This document shows positions 34,816-43,274 of a stretch of 64,000 nt of DNA, in pieces. Position 1 is the stretch's first letter. Every line of letters begins with the position of its first letter. Origin of the DNA: Blautia hominis (GTDB lineage Bacteria > Bacillota > Clostridia > Lachnospirales > Lachnospiraceae); the NCBI GenBank assembly GCA_002270465.1, contig NQOF01000002.1:976385-1040384 (forward strand), written 5' to 3'. The notes under the pieces are model-generated. The model saw only the letters and a program-made list of their open reading frames with translations, searched no databases and was not told the DNA's origin. Both the position numbers and the translations under genes were made by a program.

Positions 34816-36492
34816 TCAAATCTCAAATTGTTCCACCAGTTCCTTTAACATCTGTGCCTGTGCGGACAGCTCCTCACTGGCAGCCGCGCTCTCCTCCGAG
34901 GATGCCGAATTGCCCTGTACAATATCAGAGATCAAATCCATGCTTTTGCGCACCTGCATGATCGCTTCCGCCTGCTGGACCGATACTTCTGAGATTTCAT
35001 CCATCATCTGATTCACTTCCTGTGCCCTCTCCACAGAGGCCTTTAAAGAATCAGCCGTGGTGTGGACAGTATCCATCCCCGCATTGACTGCCTCTGAATT
35101 CTTATCTACCAGTCCTGCCGTCAGTTTGGATGCTTCCGCTGTCTTTGATGCCAGGCGGCGGACCTCTCCGGCCACCACAGAGAAACCTCTTCCGGCCTCC
35201 CCGGCCCTTGCTGCCTCCACAGATGCGTTCAGTGCCAGTATATTGGTCTGGAAGGCAATATCCTCTATTTCCTTTACGATCCCGGTGATCTCCTGAGAAT
35301 TGTTCTTGATCTCTTTTATGGCCGTCAACAGTCTGTGCATCTGCTGGTCATTGCTTTCCAGGCTGCGTCCTACGTTATCTGCCAATTTGCTGGATCTTAC
35401 GGCTTTCTCCGCATTGCCGTTGATGCTCTCTGTGATCTCGCTGATGCTGACAGCCAGTTCCTCAATGGAGCTGGCCTGCTGGGATGTTCCCTGTGCCAGG
35501 GCCTGTGCCGCGTTAGATACCTGTTCCGCGCCGCCTGCCACCTGCTCCGCACTGCCGTTGATCTGCTGGATCGCATTGCGCAGCAGCTCCCCGATTTCAT
35601 CCAGGGCATCTCCCAGGGCTACAAAGTCTCCTTTGAATTTTACTTTGGTACGGTAGTTCAGCTTTCCTTTGCCAAGGGCTGTCATCCCTGTCTTAATTTC
35701 CGACACATAGGCATTCAGGGCCATTGTGGTCTGACGGATGCTTTCCGCAAGCTGTCCCAGCTCATTTCGGGAGGTAAAGGACAGATTGGCCTGTAATTTC
35801 CCCTCCGCCACGGACTGCGCTGCTTTTTTTATCTCATTTACAGGTCTTAGGATACTTCTGGTAATGGTCAGCCACAGGATACAGGTGATCAGGATACTGA
35901 CAAAAGCCAGGATAAGGATCATGAGCCTGGCCTCCGCGTTGGATACCAGGGAAGTATTCAGCGTATTCTCCGCATCCATGACACATTCATCGGTCACCTG
36001 GGAGAGGGTATCGCTTACACGTTTCATTTTCGATGCGTATTCATTTACATAGATATCCAGTGCCTGTTCTGCATCACCGCTCTCCAGCAGGGATATGATC
36101 CTGTCCCTGGGTATTTTCATAGCTGCGAATTCTTCGCCCAGACTCTTCACCAGTTCTGTATCACTTCCGTATCCGGTCTGCAGGATCTCCAGCTTTTTTT
36201 CCACTTCCTGGCTGGCTGACTTGGTCTCCATCATCAGTTCATCTTCATCCATGACATTATCCGTTGCCGCCATAATGGTCAGATTCTTTCCAACCAGATG
36301 AAGGTTGGACAACATACTCATGGACGCTTCCACATTGGCGAAAGGCTGGTTATAAAAATCATTCATTTTCCCGGACATATTCTGGATGGTATGCAGAGAG
36401 ATGAAAACAGTAAATATGTATAAAACAATAATTGACGCAAAAGCTGCGATCAGTTTTGTTCCTATTTTCAGATTCAAAAAGTAGTTTTTCAT
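34816..36492 (-). CDS. Methyl-accepting chemotaxis protein
   Basis: A 558-aa receptor. TM1 is at about 11-33, an external four-helix-bundle sensor spans about 35-185, TM2 is at about 186-207, then HAMP, and a long signalling coiled coil carries the hairpin tip [20 protein letters not shown] and [15 protein letters not shown]. Start at 36492 ([11 protein letters not shown]) is favoured by AGGA about 10 nt upstream; a GTG at 36510 overlaps the cheY stop. It is the only receptor in the operon. The ligand is unknown. Confidence 0.93.
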   Translation of the reverse strand: MKNYFLNLKIGTKLIAAFASIIVLYIFTVFISLHTIQNMSGKMNDFYNQPFANVEASMSMLSNLHLVGKNLTIMAATDNVMDEDELMMETKSASQEVEKKLEILQTGYGSDTELVKSLGEEFAAMKIPRDRIISLLESGDAEQALDIYVNEYASKMKRVSDTLSQVTDECVMDAENTLNTSLVSNAEARLMILILAFVSILITCILWLTITRSILRPVNEIKKAAQSVAEGKLQANLSFTSRNELGQLAESIRQTTMALNAYVSEIKTGMTALGKGKLNYRTKVKFKGDFVALGDALDEIGELLRNAIQQINGSAEQVAGGAEQVSNAAQALAQGTSQQASSIEELAVSISEITESINGNAEKAVRSSKLADNVGRSLESNDQQMHRLLTAIKEIKNNSQEITGIVKEIEDIAFQTNILALNASVEAARAGEAGRGFSVVAGEVRRLASKTAEASKLTAGLVDKNSEAVNAGMDTVHTTADSLKASVERAQEVNQMMDEISEVSVQQAEAIMQVRKSMDLISDIVQGNSASSEESAAASEELSAQAQMLKELVEQFEI

Positions 36493-36506
36493 CACACTTT
36501 GTCCTT

Positions 36507-36878
36507 TCACTCATCTATGGGGAAACAACTGTCCACGATCCTTAAAAACTCATCCTTCTTAAACGGCTTTACAATAAAATCTCTGGCCCCCATAACAATG
36601 GCTTTCTGAATTACAGTTTCCTGACCCATAGCTGAACACATTACGACTGCGGCGTCCTCATCCTGCCTTAAAATCTCTTCCAGCACTTCCAGTCCGGATC
36701 TGCCCGGCATGGTGATATCCAGAAGGACCAGATCCGGGCTGTATTCCCCGAACATGGCAATTGCCTCATCGCCGTCCCTGGCCTCCTCCACATTGGCATA
36801 TCCTCCTTCGGACAAAATTTTCCGGATGGATTTTCTCATAAACATGGCGTCATCCACAATCAAGATTTTCTTTTCCAT
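36507..36878 (-). CDS. cheY: CheY-type single-domain response regulator
   Basis: A 123-aa receiver domain starting [17 protein letters not shown], with phospho-acceptor Asp in [13 protein letters not shown], the Thr/Ser switch in VVMCSAMGQ and Lys in [18 protein letters not shown] precedes the ATG. With no flagellar motor gene in the window its output is not evident; it may act as a phosphate sink or second output for CheA, reset by CheC. Confidence 0.92.
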   Translation of the reverse strand: MEKKILIVDDAMFMRKSIRKILSEGGYANVEEARDGDEAIAMFGEYSPDLVLLDITMPGRSGLEVLEEILRQDEDAAVVMCSAMGQETVIQKAIVMGARDFIVKPFKKDEFLRIVDSCFPIDE

Positions 36879-36882
36879 ATAC

Positions 36883-37707
36883 TCACCTTTGCTTCTCTCT
36901 ATTTTTTTTATACACAGCAGGAAATACCGGTTCCAGTTTGATCTCACCGCGGTTTAAAAGTTCAGCGTGCCCGATCACCAGATAGCCCCCCGGCTTCAGG
37001 CTGGCCTCCAGTTTCTTCACCAGGGTCTCCTTGGCTTTTTTATCAAAATATATCATAACATTTCTGCAGAAGATCAGATCAAACTGCTCCGTCCCCATAT
37101 AAGGTGACAGCAGATTCTGATTCTGAAACCGGATATTCTGCTTCAGCCGCTCTTCCACACAGAATGTTTTTGCATCCGCTGACCGGAAGTATTTATTCTT
37201 CCACTCCGCCTGAAGCCCTTCCATTTCTTTTGCCGTGTAGATCCCCTTCCCGGCCTTTTCCAGCACCTGGCCGGAAATATCTGTTGCCAGGATCCTGTAA
37301 TTTAACAGGTTTCCTGTCCGGTCCCTGTAATCCTGCAGGATCATGGCAATGGTATAGCACTCTTCTCCGGTGGAACATCCTGCGCACCAAACATTCAGAA
37401 ACCCTCTGCTGCTGCTTTTGGAAAATTCCGGAAGGATATGGTCACGCAGGATTGTAAAATGAGCCGGTTCCCTCATAAAATATGTATAATTGGTAGTCAG
37501 ACGGCTAACCATATTGGAAGCCGTCAATCCTGATTTATCTTTCTTTAAAAGCTCCATATATCTGCCAAAGGTTGTCACACCCTGGGATTCCAGTTCTTTG
37601 GACATGCGGCATTCGATCAACGTCTTTTTTTTCTCCAGATTAATGCCGTAATTCTGACGCATATATTCCACTATCTCAGCAAATTCTTCTTCTTTAAGCC
37701 TGATCAC
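36883..37707 (-). CDS. cheR: Chemoreceptor methyltransferase CheR
   Basis: A 274-aa protein with an N-terminal helical domain and a SAM-binding domain showing VWCAGCSTGEECYTIAM, LATDISGQVLEKA and DLIFCRNVMIYFD. It methylates receptor glutamates. The start is GTG at 37707 with GGGAGAG upstream, overlapping the preceding CheW-like gene by 14 bp. No cheB methylesterase is present in the operon. Confidence 0.93.
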   Translation of the reverse strand: MIRLKEEEFAEIVEYMRQNYGINLEKKKTLIECRMSKELESQGVTTFGRYMELLKKDKSGLTASNMVSRLTTNYTYFMREPAHFTILRDHILPEFSKSSSRGFLNVWCAGCSTGEECYTIAMILQDYRDRTGNLLNYRILATDISGQVLEKAGKGIYTAKEMEGLQAEWKNKYFRSADAKTFCVEERLKQNIRFQNQNLLSPYMGTEQFDLIFCRNVMIYFDKKAKETLVKKLEASLKPGGYLVIGHAELLNRGEIKLEPVFPAVYKKNREKQR

Positions 37708-38020
37708 TTTTTCTCTCCCATATTCCCGGTTTCACTTCTGTCAATTCTTCCCGGTCAATCTCCTCTTCCCCGGTCAGTTCCTCTGCAGCAACCCCCACGA
37801 TCAGATCACCTTGCGGCTTCATAAGGATACCGCATTTGGCATCTCTTCCGCTGCCCAGGCAGTAATATACGGCAAGGCGGCCTTTATAGACAGAGATTCC
37901 CAGTATCTCGTCCCTGGCTCCCGGAACTTTCCATATTTTAGGATTCAGGTAAAGGGTTTCCGTTTTCTCTTTCTCTATATACAAAATCCTTTCCCCGGTC
38001 CTCACCTTTATAACTTCCAT
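37694..38020 (-). CDS. Small CheW-like protein, second
   Basis: A 108-aa shortened CheW-type domain (ILGISVYKGRLAVYYCLG, then CGILMKPQGDLIVGVAAEEL). It lacks part of the usual 140-residue fold and is diverged from the terminal CheW. GGAGAGA precedes the ATG. It overlaps its neighbours on both sides. A specialised adaptor within the array is likely. Confidence 0.75.
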   Translation of the reverse strand: MEVIKVRTGERILYIEKEKTETLYLNPKIWKVPGARDEILGISVYKGRLAVYYCLGSGRDAKCGILMKPQGDLIVGVAAEELTGEEEIDREELTEVKPGIWERKSDQA

Positions 38021-38403
38021 TGTCTCTCCTTCAATATCTCCGGCTTCAGCACATAGGCCAGCACTTCATCCTCCTGCCCTGTCTGAAGCAGTACAGCTGC
38101 CTCCAGATACCGGTTCGTCTCATTCCATGCCGGTTCTGTCAGAGAGAGGAAAGCTCTTTTGTCAAGGACCCGGATCCCCAATACCTTTTCCGCCAGAAAC
38201 CCTGCATTCTCCTCATCCGCCAGGATCAGGTATTCCTGTGGTTTTCCTTTATATCCGGGGCTGGTAAGTCCGGCAAGATCTATCAGGTTAGTTTTCCCTT
38301 TTTTCTTCGTCCTCTCGCTGATCCTGTCCACCCAGGACAGGGGAAGAAGATAATGCACTTCATCTGCCAGAAATTCCAGATATTCCAGCTGCTGGTCTCC
38401 CAT
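38008..38403 (-). CDS. Small CheW-like protein, first gene of the chemosensory operon
   Basis: A 131-aa CheW-type domain (EVHYLLPLSWVDRISE, PQEYLILADEENAGFLAEKV, LGIRVLDKRAF). It is the promoter-proximal gene of the ten-gene operon and overlaps the second CheW-like gene by 13 bp. Divergent from the terminal CheW, so it may serve a different receptor or kinase interface. Confidence 0.75.
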   Translation of the reverse strand: MGDQQLEYLEFLADEVHYLLPLSWVDRISERTKKKGKTNLIDLAGLTSPGYKGKPQEYLILADEENAGFLAEKVLGIRVLDKRAFLSLTEPAWNETNRYLEAAVLLQTGQEDEVLAYVLKPEILKERQWKL

Positions 38404-38441
38404 TACAACGCCGCCTTTCCTAATGAATTTCTACTACTTCT

Positions 38442-38470
38442 ATAATACTTGATTGCCGCGGAAAAGACAA
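38442..38470 (-). promoter_or_regulatory. Promoter of the chemosensory operon
   Basis: Minus-strand TTGTCT (38465-38470), 17-nt spacer, TATTAT (38442-38447). It is a sigma-A type promoter, not the TAAA/GCCGATAA type read by motility sigma factors. Confidence 0.65.
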
Positions 38471-38482
38471 TATAAATATAAA

Positions 38483-38519
38483 AACAGCGCAGGCAATGGT
38501 TTGTTTTCATTGCCTGCGC
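38483..38519 (-). terminator. Terminator after leuS
   Basis: A 12-bp perfect stem GCGCAGGCAATG/CATTGCCTGCGC followed on the minus strand by UGUUUUU. It separates leuS from the chemosensory promoter. Confidence 0.85.
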
Positions 38520-38535
38520 CAAATAAGGTCATAGA

Positions 38536-40950
38536 TTATTTCTGCACAATGTTGATTATCTTTTTCGGAACATAAATCTCTTTTACTATGGTCCCGGTAA
38601 GCTTATCTGCAATGGCTTCTTTTCCTGCGGCAATGGCCTCCTCTTTGGATGCCTCTGCGCTTATACTGATGACAGCCCTTGTCTTGCCGTTGATCTGTAC
38701 CGGCACTTCGATCTCGTCGTCCTTCATAGCCTCCTCATCAGCCTTTGGCCACTCTGTGTGGAATACGGAATTTTCATGTCCGTATGCCTCCCAGAGCTCC
38801 TCTGTCAGGTGTGGTGCAAAAGGAGCCAGAAGCTTGATAAAGGTCTCAATGGTCTCCTTATCAATACCGCCTGTCTTCTTGGCAAGCTCGATCAGCTTGT
38901 TGTTGTATTCCATAAATCCGGAGATAACGGTATTCAGGCTGAAGCTCTCCAAACGCTGTGTGATCTCAAAGACAAGTTTATGGCGCAGCTTCACCATCTC
39001 TTTTGTCTCAGCAATGCCAGCTTCCAAACTGTCCATGGACAGCTTCCAGAAACGGTTCAGGAAACGGTATACACCGTCAATCCCTCTGTCATCCCACTCT
39101 GCGTCCAGTTCCGGCGGTCCTACAAACAGTTCATAGAGACGCAGGGAATCGCATCCGTAGTCCCTTACCAGGTCGTCCGGGGAAACCACATTTCCTTTTG
39201 ACTTGCTCATCTTAATGCCGTTCTTGCCGGTGATCATACCCTGGTTGAACAGCTTCTGGAAAGGCTCATCAAAATCAATCGCTCCGATATCATAAAGGAA
39301 CTTGGTATAAAAACGGGAGTACAGAAGGTGGAGGACCGCATGTTCCACACCGCCGATATACATATCAACCGGCAGATATTTATCTGCTTTTTCTTTGGAA
39401 ACCAGTTCCTCATCATTTTTATTGTCCACATAACGCAGGAAGTACCAGGAGGACCCTGCCCACTGAGGCATGGTGTTGGTCTCACGTTTCGCAGCAGCAC
39501 CGCAGACCGGACAGGTGGTGTTGACCCACTCATCAATAGCGGCCAGCGGTGACTCGCCAGTGCCTGTAGGCTCGTAGGATTCCACCTCCGGCAGTGTCAG
39601 CGGAAGCTGGTCTTCCGGAACTGGAACATTTCCGCAGTGCGGGCAGTGGATAATGGGAATAGGCTCGCCCCAGTAACGCTGGCGGGAGAATACCCAGTCA
39701 CGCAGTTTGTAATTTACGGTCTTCTTGCCGATTCCCATTTTTTCTATCATGACAGGCGCCTCTTTTTTCAGCACTGAGGATTCCATGCCATTCCACTCAC
39801 CGGAATTGATCATAGTACCGCTGGCCTCTGTATAGGCTTCCGTCATGTTTTCAATCTCTTTGCCGTCCTTGGCGATCACCTGGATGATCGGAATATTAAA
39901 TTTAGTAGCAAACTCAAAGTCACGGTCATCATGGGCAGGTACACACATGATAGCGCCTGTGCCATAGTCCGCCAGTACATAATCTGACAGCCAGATGGGA
40001 ACTTTTGCTCCGTTTAACGGATTGATTGCATAGGTTCCTGTGAACACACCTGTTTTCTCCTTATCCTGGAGACGGTCCACATTGGACTTCATAGAAGCAT
40101 CATAGATGTATTTTTCCACAGCCTCCTTGGTTTCCGGTGTTGCAAGAGAGGCAGCCAGTTTGTGCTCCGGTGCTAATACCATGAAGGTAGCGCCGTGGAG
40201 CGTATCCGGTCTTGTGGTATATACTGTGATCTTCTCATCGCTTCCTTCTACCGGGAAGTCCACCTCTGCACCGTAGGATTTTCCGATCCAGTCGGACTGC
40301 ATCTTTTTCACCTTTTCCGGCCAGTCCAGTTTGTCCAGGTCGCTTAAAAGACGGTCTGCGTATTTTGTGATACGGAGCATCCACTGGCGAAGGTTCTTTT
40401 TCGTCACCGTGGAACCGCAACGCTCACAGCATCCGTTAACGACCTCCTCATTGGCAAGGCCTGTCTTACAGGAAGGGCACCAGTTGATGGGGAATTCCTT
40501 CTCATACGCAAGGCCTTCTTTGAACATTTTTACAAAAATCCACTGAGTCCATTTATAGAAGCCCGGGTCTGTGGTGTTGACTTCCCTGTCCCAGTCATAA
40601 ATAGCAGCAATATCATTGATCTGCTTTTTAATGTTTGCCACATTCTGCGCTGTGGATTTTGCAGGATGAACGCCCATCTTGATGGCGTAATTCTCAGCCG
40701 GAAGGCCGAACGCATCCCATCCCATTGGGTGGATCAGATAATAACCCTGCATCATTTTATAACGGCTCCACACATCAGAGATAACATAACCTCTCCAGTG
40801 TCCTACGTGAAGTCCGTTTCCTGACGGATACGGGAACATATCCAGACAGTAGTATTTTGGCTTCTGGCCGTCATCTGTGTTCACCGGCTTCTCTTCCCAG
40901 TTTTTTTTCCATTTCTGTTCAATCGCCTTATGATTATAAGGTACTGCCAT
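38536..40950 (-). CDS. leuS: Leucyl-tRNA synthetase
   Basis: An 804-aa class I synthetase of normal bacterial length. The HIGH motif reads HVGH in PYPSGNGLHVGHWRGY, KMSKS is in GIKMSKSKGNVVSPDDL, and the CP1 editing domain includes TTRPDTLHGATF and the Asp-containing HDDRDFEFA. Zinc-type cysteines occur in INWCPSCKTGLANEEV and CPVCG. It is controlled by the upstream T-box leader and closed by a strong terminator, as a single-gene unit. Confidence 0.98.
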   Translation of the reverse strand: MAVPYNHKAIEQKWKKNWEEKPVNTDDGQKPKYYCLDMFPYPSGNGLHVGHWRGYVISDVWSRYKMMQGYYLIHPMGWDAFGLPAENYAIKMGVHPAKSTAQNVANIKKQINDIAAIYDWDREVNTTDPGFYKWTQWIFVKMFKEGLAYEKEFPINWCPSCKTGLANEEVVNGCCERCGSTVTKKNLRQWMLRITKYADRLLSDLDKLDWPEKVKKMQSDWIGKSYGAEVDFPVEGSDEKITVYTTRPDTLHGATFMVLAPEHKLAASLATPETKEAVEKYIYDASMKSNVDRLQDKEKTGVFTGTYAINPLNGAKVPIWLSDYVLADYGTGAIMCVPAHDDRDFEFATKFNIPIIQVIAKDGKEIENMTEAYTEASGTMINSGEWNGMESSVLKKEAPVMIEKMGIGKKTVNYKLRDWVFSRQRYWGEPIPIIHCPHCGNVPVPEDQLPLTLPEVESYEPTGTGESPLAAIDEWVNTTCPVCGAAAKRETNTMPQWAGSSWYFLRYVDNKNDEELVSKEKADKYLPVDMYIGGVEHAVLHLLYSRFYTKFLYDIGAIDFDEPFQKLFNQGMITGKNGIKMSKSKGNVVSPDDLVRDYGCDSLRLYELFVGPPELDAEWDDRGIDGVYRFLNRFWKLSMDSLEAGIAETKEMVKLRHKLVFEITQRLESFSLNTVISGFMEYNNKLIELAKKTGGIDKETIETFIKLLAPFAPHLTEELWEAYGHENSVFHTEWPKADEEAMKDDEIEVPVQINGKTRAVISISAEASKEEAIAAGKEAIADKLTGTIVKEIYVPKKIINIVQK

Positions 40951-41039
40951 AATTTTTATTCCTCCTGATTTTCATTTTTCATGCCTGTTCATTTTTCATG
41001 CCTGTTCGGGCAGCTATCATTTATGCCGAAGCATAGAAA

Positions 41040-41312
41040 AAGCCCTTTAGTCACTATACTTAGAGACGAAAGGGCTTATTTTTCCGTGGTACCACTCTAA
41101 TTCATCCGTAATGCCGGATGCACTCATTCCGGTTCTGTAACGGGAACTCCCGCCCGCACTTACCTGCTCGTCGGCTATCAGTACGGGAACTCCGAGGCCA
41201 GTTCAAAAGCTTCTCTATACTGCCTTGCACCGTCCGGCAGCTCTCTGGAATAAAGAATACTCTCTACTACTCCTCATCACAGTCTCTTCCATATTGGCTA
41301 TTCAATAAACTA
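41040..41312 (-). promoter_or_regulatory. T-box riboswitch leader of leuS
   Basis: On the minus strand the 14-nt T-box core AGAGTGGTACCACGG lies at about 41084-41098, followed by a terminator hairpin (AAGCCCUUU, 41069-41077 with 41040-41048) and a U-run. Upstream are the stem I features, including AG-bulge-like GAGGAGUAG and a GCCGG/GGCAG arm. A CUC triplet in GGCCUCGGAG (around 41190) is a candidate leucine specifier. Uncharged tRNA-Leu would favour the antiterminator and leuS expression. Confidence 0.9.
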
Positions 41313-41318
41313 TCTGTT

Positions 41319-41347
41319 ATTCTACCGATATCGTCAGATTTTGTCAA
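41319..41347 (-). promoter_or_regulatory. leuS promoter
   Basis: Minus-strand TTGACA (41342-41347), 17-nt spacer, TAGAAT (41319-41324), immediately before the T-box leader. Confidence 0.8.
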
Positions 41348-41408
41348 GACTCTATGGCGTATCTTTCCAAAAAATCCTGTTTATGACTGTGAAATACAGT
41401 TTTTATTC

Positions 41409-41539
41409 GTAACTATAGCACGTCTGCGCATTCACTGCGCTGACCGTAAGAACGTGTACTACGGCCAAGCTAAATCCCATCGCCAAAGGCGATTCTGCAT
41501 GGATTTTTGCCTGTAACTGTGAGGGTGCGGAACAGTTAC
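41409..41539 (-). repeat. Intergenic repeat, type B copy 1
   Basis: 131 bp between the leuS promoter and the next gene, with ends GTAACTAT... and ...GGAACAGTTAC. It contains the palindromic segments CTGCGCATTCACTGCGC and CATCGCCAAAGGCGAT, and an end hairpin GTAACTGT/ACAGTTAC (41514-41539). Its right half matches 1274-1344 and its left half matches the short element at 45624-45681. It is a relative of the type A elements by its termini and the TCAGCGC motif. Confidence 0.65.
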
Positions 41540-41541
41540 TT

Positions 41542-43134
41542 TTATTCTTCCAAAGAAAGCACCGTACACACTGGCTCCCCTTCCGTATACTCAATGGTAA
41601 GGGAATCTCCCACATCATACTTCACAATCTCCGGGTACTCGGTCACCGGCAGATCAAATACCAGATCTTTGCTCTCCAGCACCACATAGAAATGGGAGTT
41701 TCCGTCAATGACCGCCTGGGCCACACGCTTGATCTTGCCGGATACTTTCTGTGCCGTAAGCTCTCCGCCGTCGGAGGCGAGGCCGTTGGCTGACAATAGC
41801 TTCACATAAGCCTTCTCACATTCAGCTACTGTATCCCCGATGGCCACATTCTGGTACTTCTGGATATTGACCATAGCATATTTTTTTACCAGTCCCGCGC
41901 CGTCTTTTAAGGCCATAAAATAGGTTGGCTCCCCGGAGATATTCAGAAGCAGCGGGAATGCTGCCGTGTATTTTAAGTTCTGTACCTGCCCTTCCGCGGA
42001 TTCCATGGCGGAATACTCCTCCGCACCGGCACAGGAATAATACCGGGTCTCCATGGTACGCTGGTTCATCAGCACAAATCCCACATTGGAACGGTCACCG
42101 CTGACTGAGGTAATGCCGGTGTATACCCACACATCATCCTCCAGCGCCAGGTAATTATACCCGTCTGTTGTCTTGAGACATCCCTTCTGTCCAAGAATGC
42201 TGTTGAAAAATCCGTTTTTCAGCATTCCGTGATAATTGTAGAGCTGGATCAAAAGGTCTGCCGGATAGGCACGGTCTACCCACTGGGGACAGTCCTCTAT
42301 CTTATATTCTGTGGTCTCTCCTGTGATGGCGTTGCAGAGGACCACCTTGCCGATGGTCTGTCCGCCGAAAAGGCCTATGTTGAATTTCTTAACAGGACAG
42401 ATCCAGTAAGGAACTCCGTCATCGTTGATCTCAAAGCTCAACTGGTCAAACATGTAAGTCGGATAGCTGAACCGCAGATGCCTGTAAATGTTCCTGTTGA
42501 AATACTCGGATTCGGAATATTTGATCCCATCCTCCAGCTTCACAAGCTCTGTGTTCTGTGTGGCCATATCAATGCGGATATAGGCAGGAATTCCCTCTTT
42601 CTGGTTTGTCAGCCATTTGATGGGGCTGGCGTACACAAGAGGAGTCACTCTGTATGGCTGTCCCTGGTAGTTGATCTGTGAATAAATATTGCTCACCTCA
42701 AACTGGGAGACCATATCCACCATACTTCCCATTTTTCTGTTGCCCAGAAGTTCTGCGGAATCTTTGTCAAGGAGTGGGATCTGATTATAACTGATCTCCT
42801 CAATATCTTCTGTAAAATCCCTCTCCTCCGGTGTTGCAAGCTGCTGATACTTGTTGGCGTTTATGATCGGGGAGGACAACAGGGTTCCAATGGCATAAAC
42901 TACAATGATCGCTGCGATCACCAGCAGTCCGCCCTTCATCACCTTATTCTTTTTTATGTCCCCCACACTGTGGAAGCGCTTCCTGATTCCGTACACTACC
43001 AGGATCACCACTACGATGGCTGCCAGGAAGAACCAGAAGCCGCTTTCATGAATGTTGATGGCAGGCAGCGTAAAATAGTAATAGAGGAATGCCAGGATTA
43101 CCACAGCAAGACCCGCCGCAATTTTTTTCTTCAT
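41542..43134 (-). CDS. Membrane-anchored protein of unknown function
   Basis: A 530-aa protein with three TM segments near the N-terminus (about 6-23, 33-50 and 67-88) and then a soluble domain of about 440 residues. That domain is rich in beta-type stretches and ends in an OB-like strand region (SGKIKRVAQAVIDGNSHFYV, then YDVGDSLTIEYTEGEPV). No catalytic motif is recognised. The gene stands alone between a type B repeat and the terminator of the EF-G-like gene. Similar stand-alone proteins appear in Lachnospiraceae, but I cannot name a function. Confidence 0.75.
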   Translation of the reverse strand: MKKKIAAGLAVVILAFLYYYFTLPAINIHESGFWFFLAAIVVVILVVYGIRKRFHSVGDIKKNKVMKGGLLVIAAIIVVYAIGTLLSSPIINANKYQQLATPEERDFTEDIEEISYNQIPLLDKDSAELLGNRKMGSMVDMVSQFEVSNIYSQINYQGQPYRVTPLVYASPIKWLTNQKEGIPAYIRIDMATQNTELVKLEDGIKYSESEYFNRNIYRHLRFSYPTYMFDQLSFEINDDGVPYWICPVKKFNIGLFGGQTIGKVVLCNAITGETTEYKIEDCPQWVDRAYPADLLIQLYNYHGMLKNGFFNSILGQKGCLKTTDGYNYLALEDDVWVYTGITSVSGDRSNVGFVLMNQRTMETRYYSCAGAEEYSAMESAEGQVQNLKYTAAFPLLLNISGEPTYFMALKDGAGLVKKYAMVNIQKYQNVAIGDTVAECEKAYVKLLSANGLASDGGELTAQKVSGKIKRVAQAVIDGNSHFYVVLESKDLVFDLPVTEYPEIVKYDVGDSLTIEYTEGEPVCTVLSLEE

Positions 43135-43228
43135 ACTTTTACCAAATCCTTTCCGGGTGCTTACCCGATTTGTTTAGCATACAGTTTACCATGAGAGAAC
43201 GCCGGATACAAGTTTTTTTCATATAAAG

Positions 43229-43262
43229 ACCCCGGAAAACCGAATCTTTCGGTTTCCGGGGT
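43229..43262 (-). terminator. Terminator after the EF-G-like gene
   Basis: A long stem ACCCCGG-AA-ACCGAA/TTCGGT-TT-CCGGGGT lies 13 nt past the stop, with a modest minus-strand UCUUUAU tract. Confidence 0.7.
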
Positions 43263-43274
43263 AAAAAAATCTGA

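Noticed and set aside
40971-41010. Short direct repeat of TTCATTTTTCATGCCTG before leuS
   Set aside because: Only two small copies between the T-box terminator and the start codon; nothing suggests function beyond local slippage.
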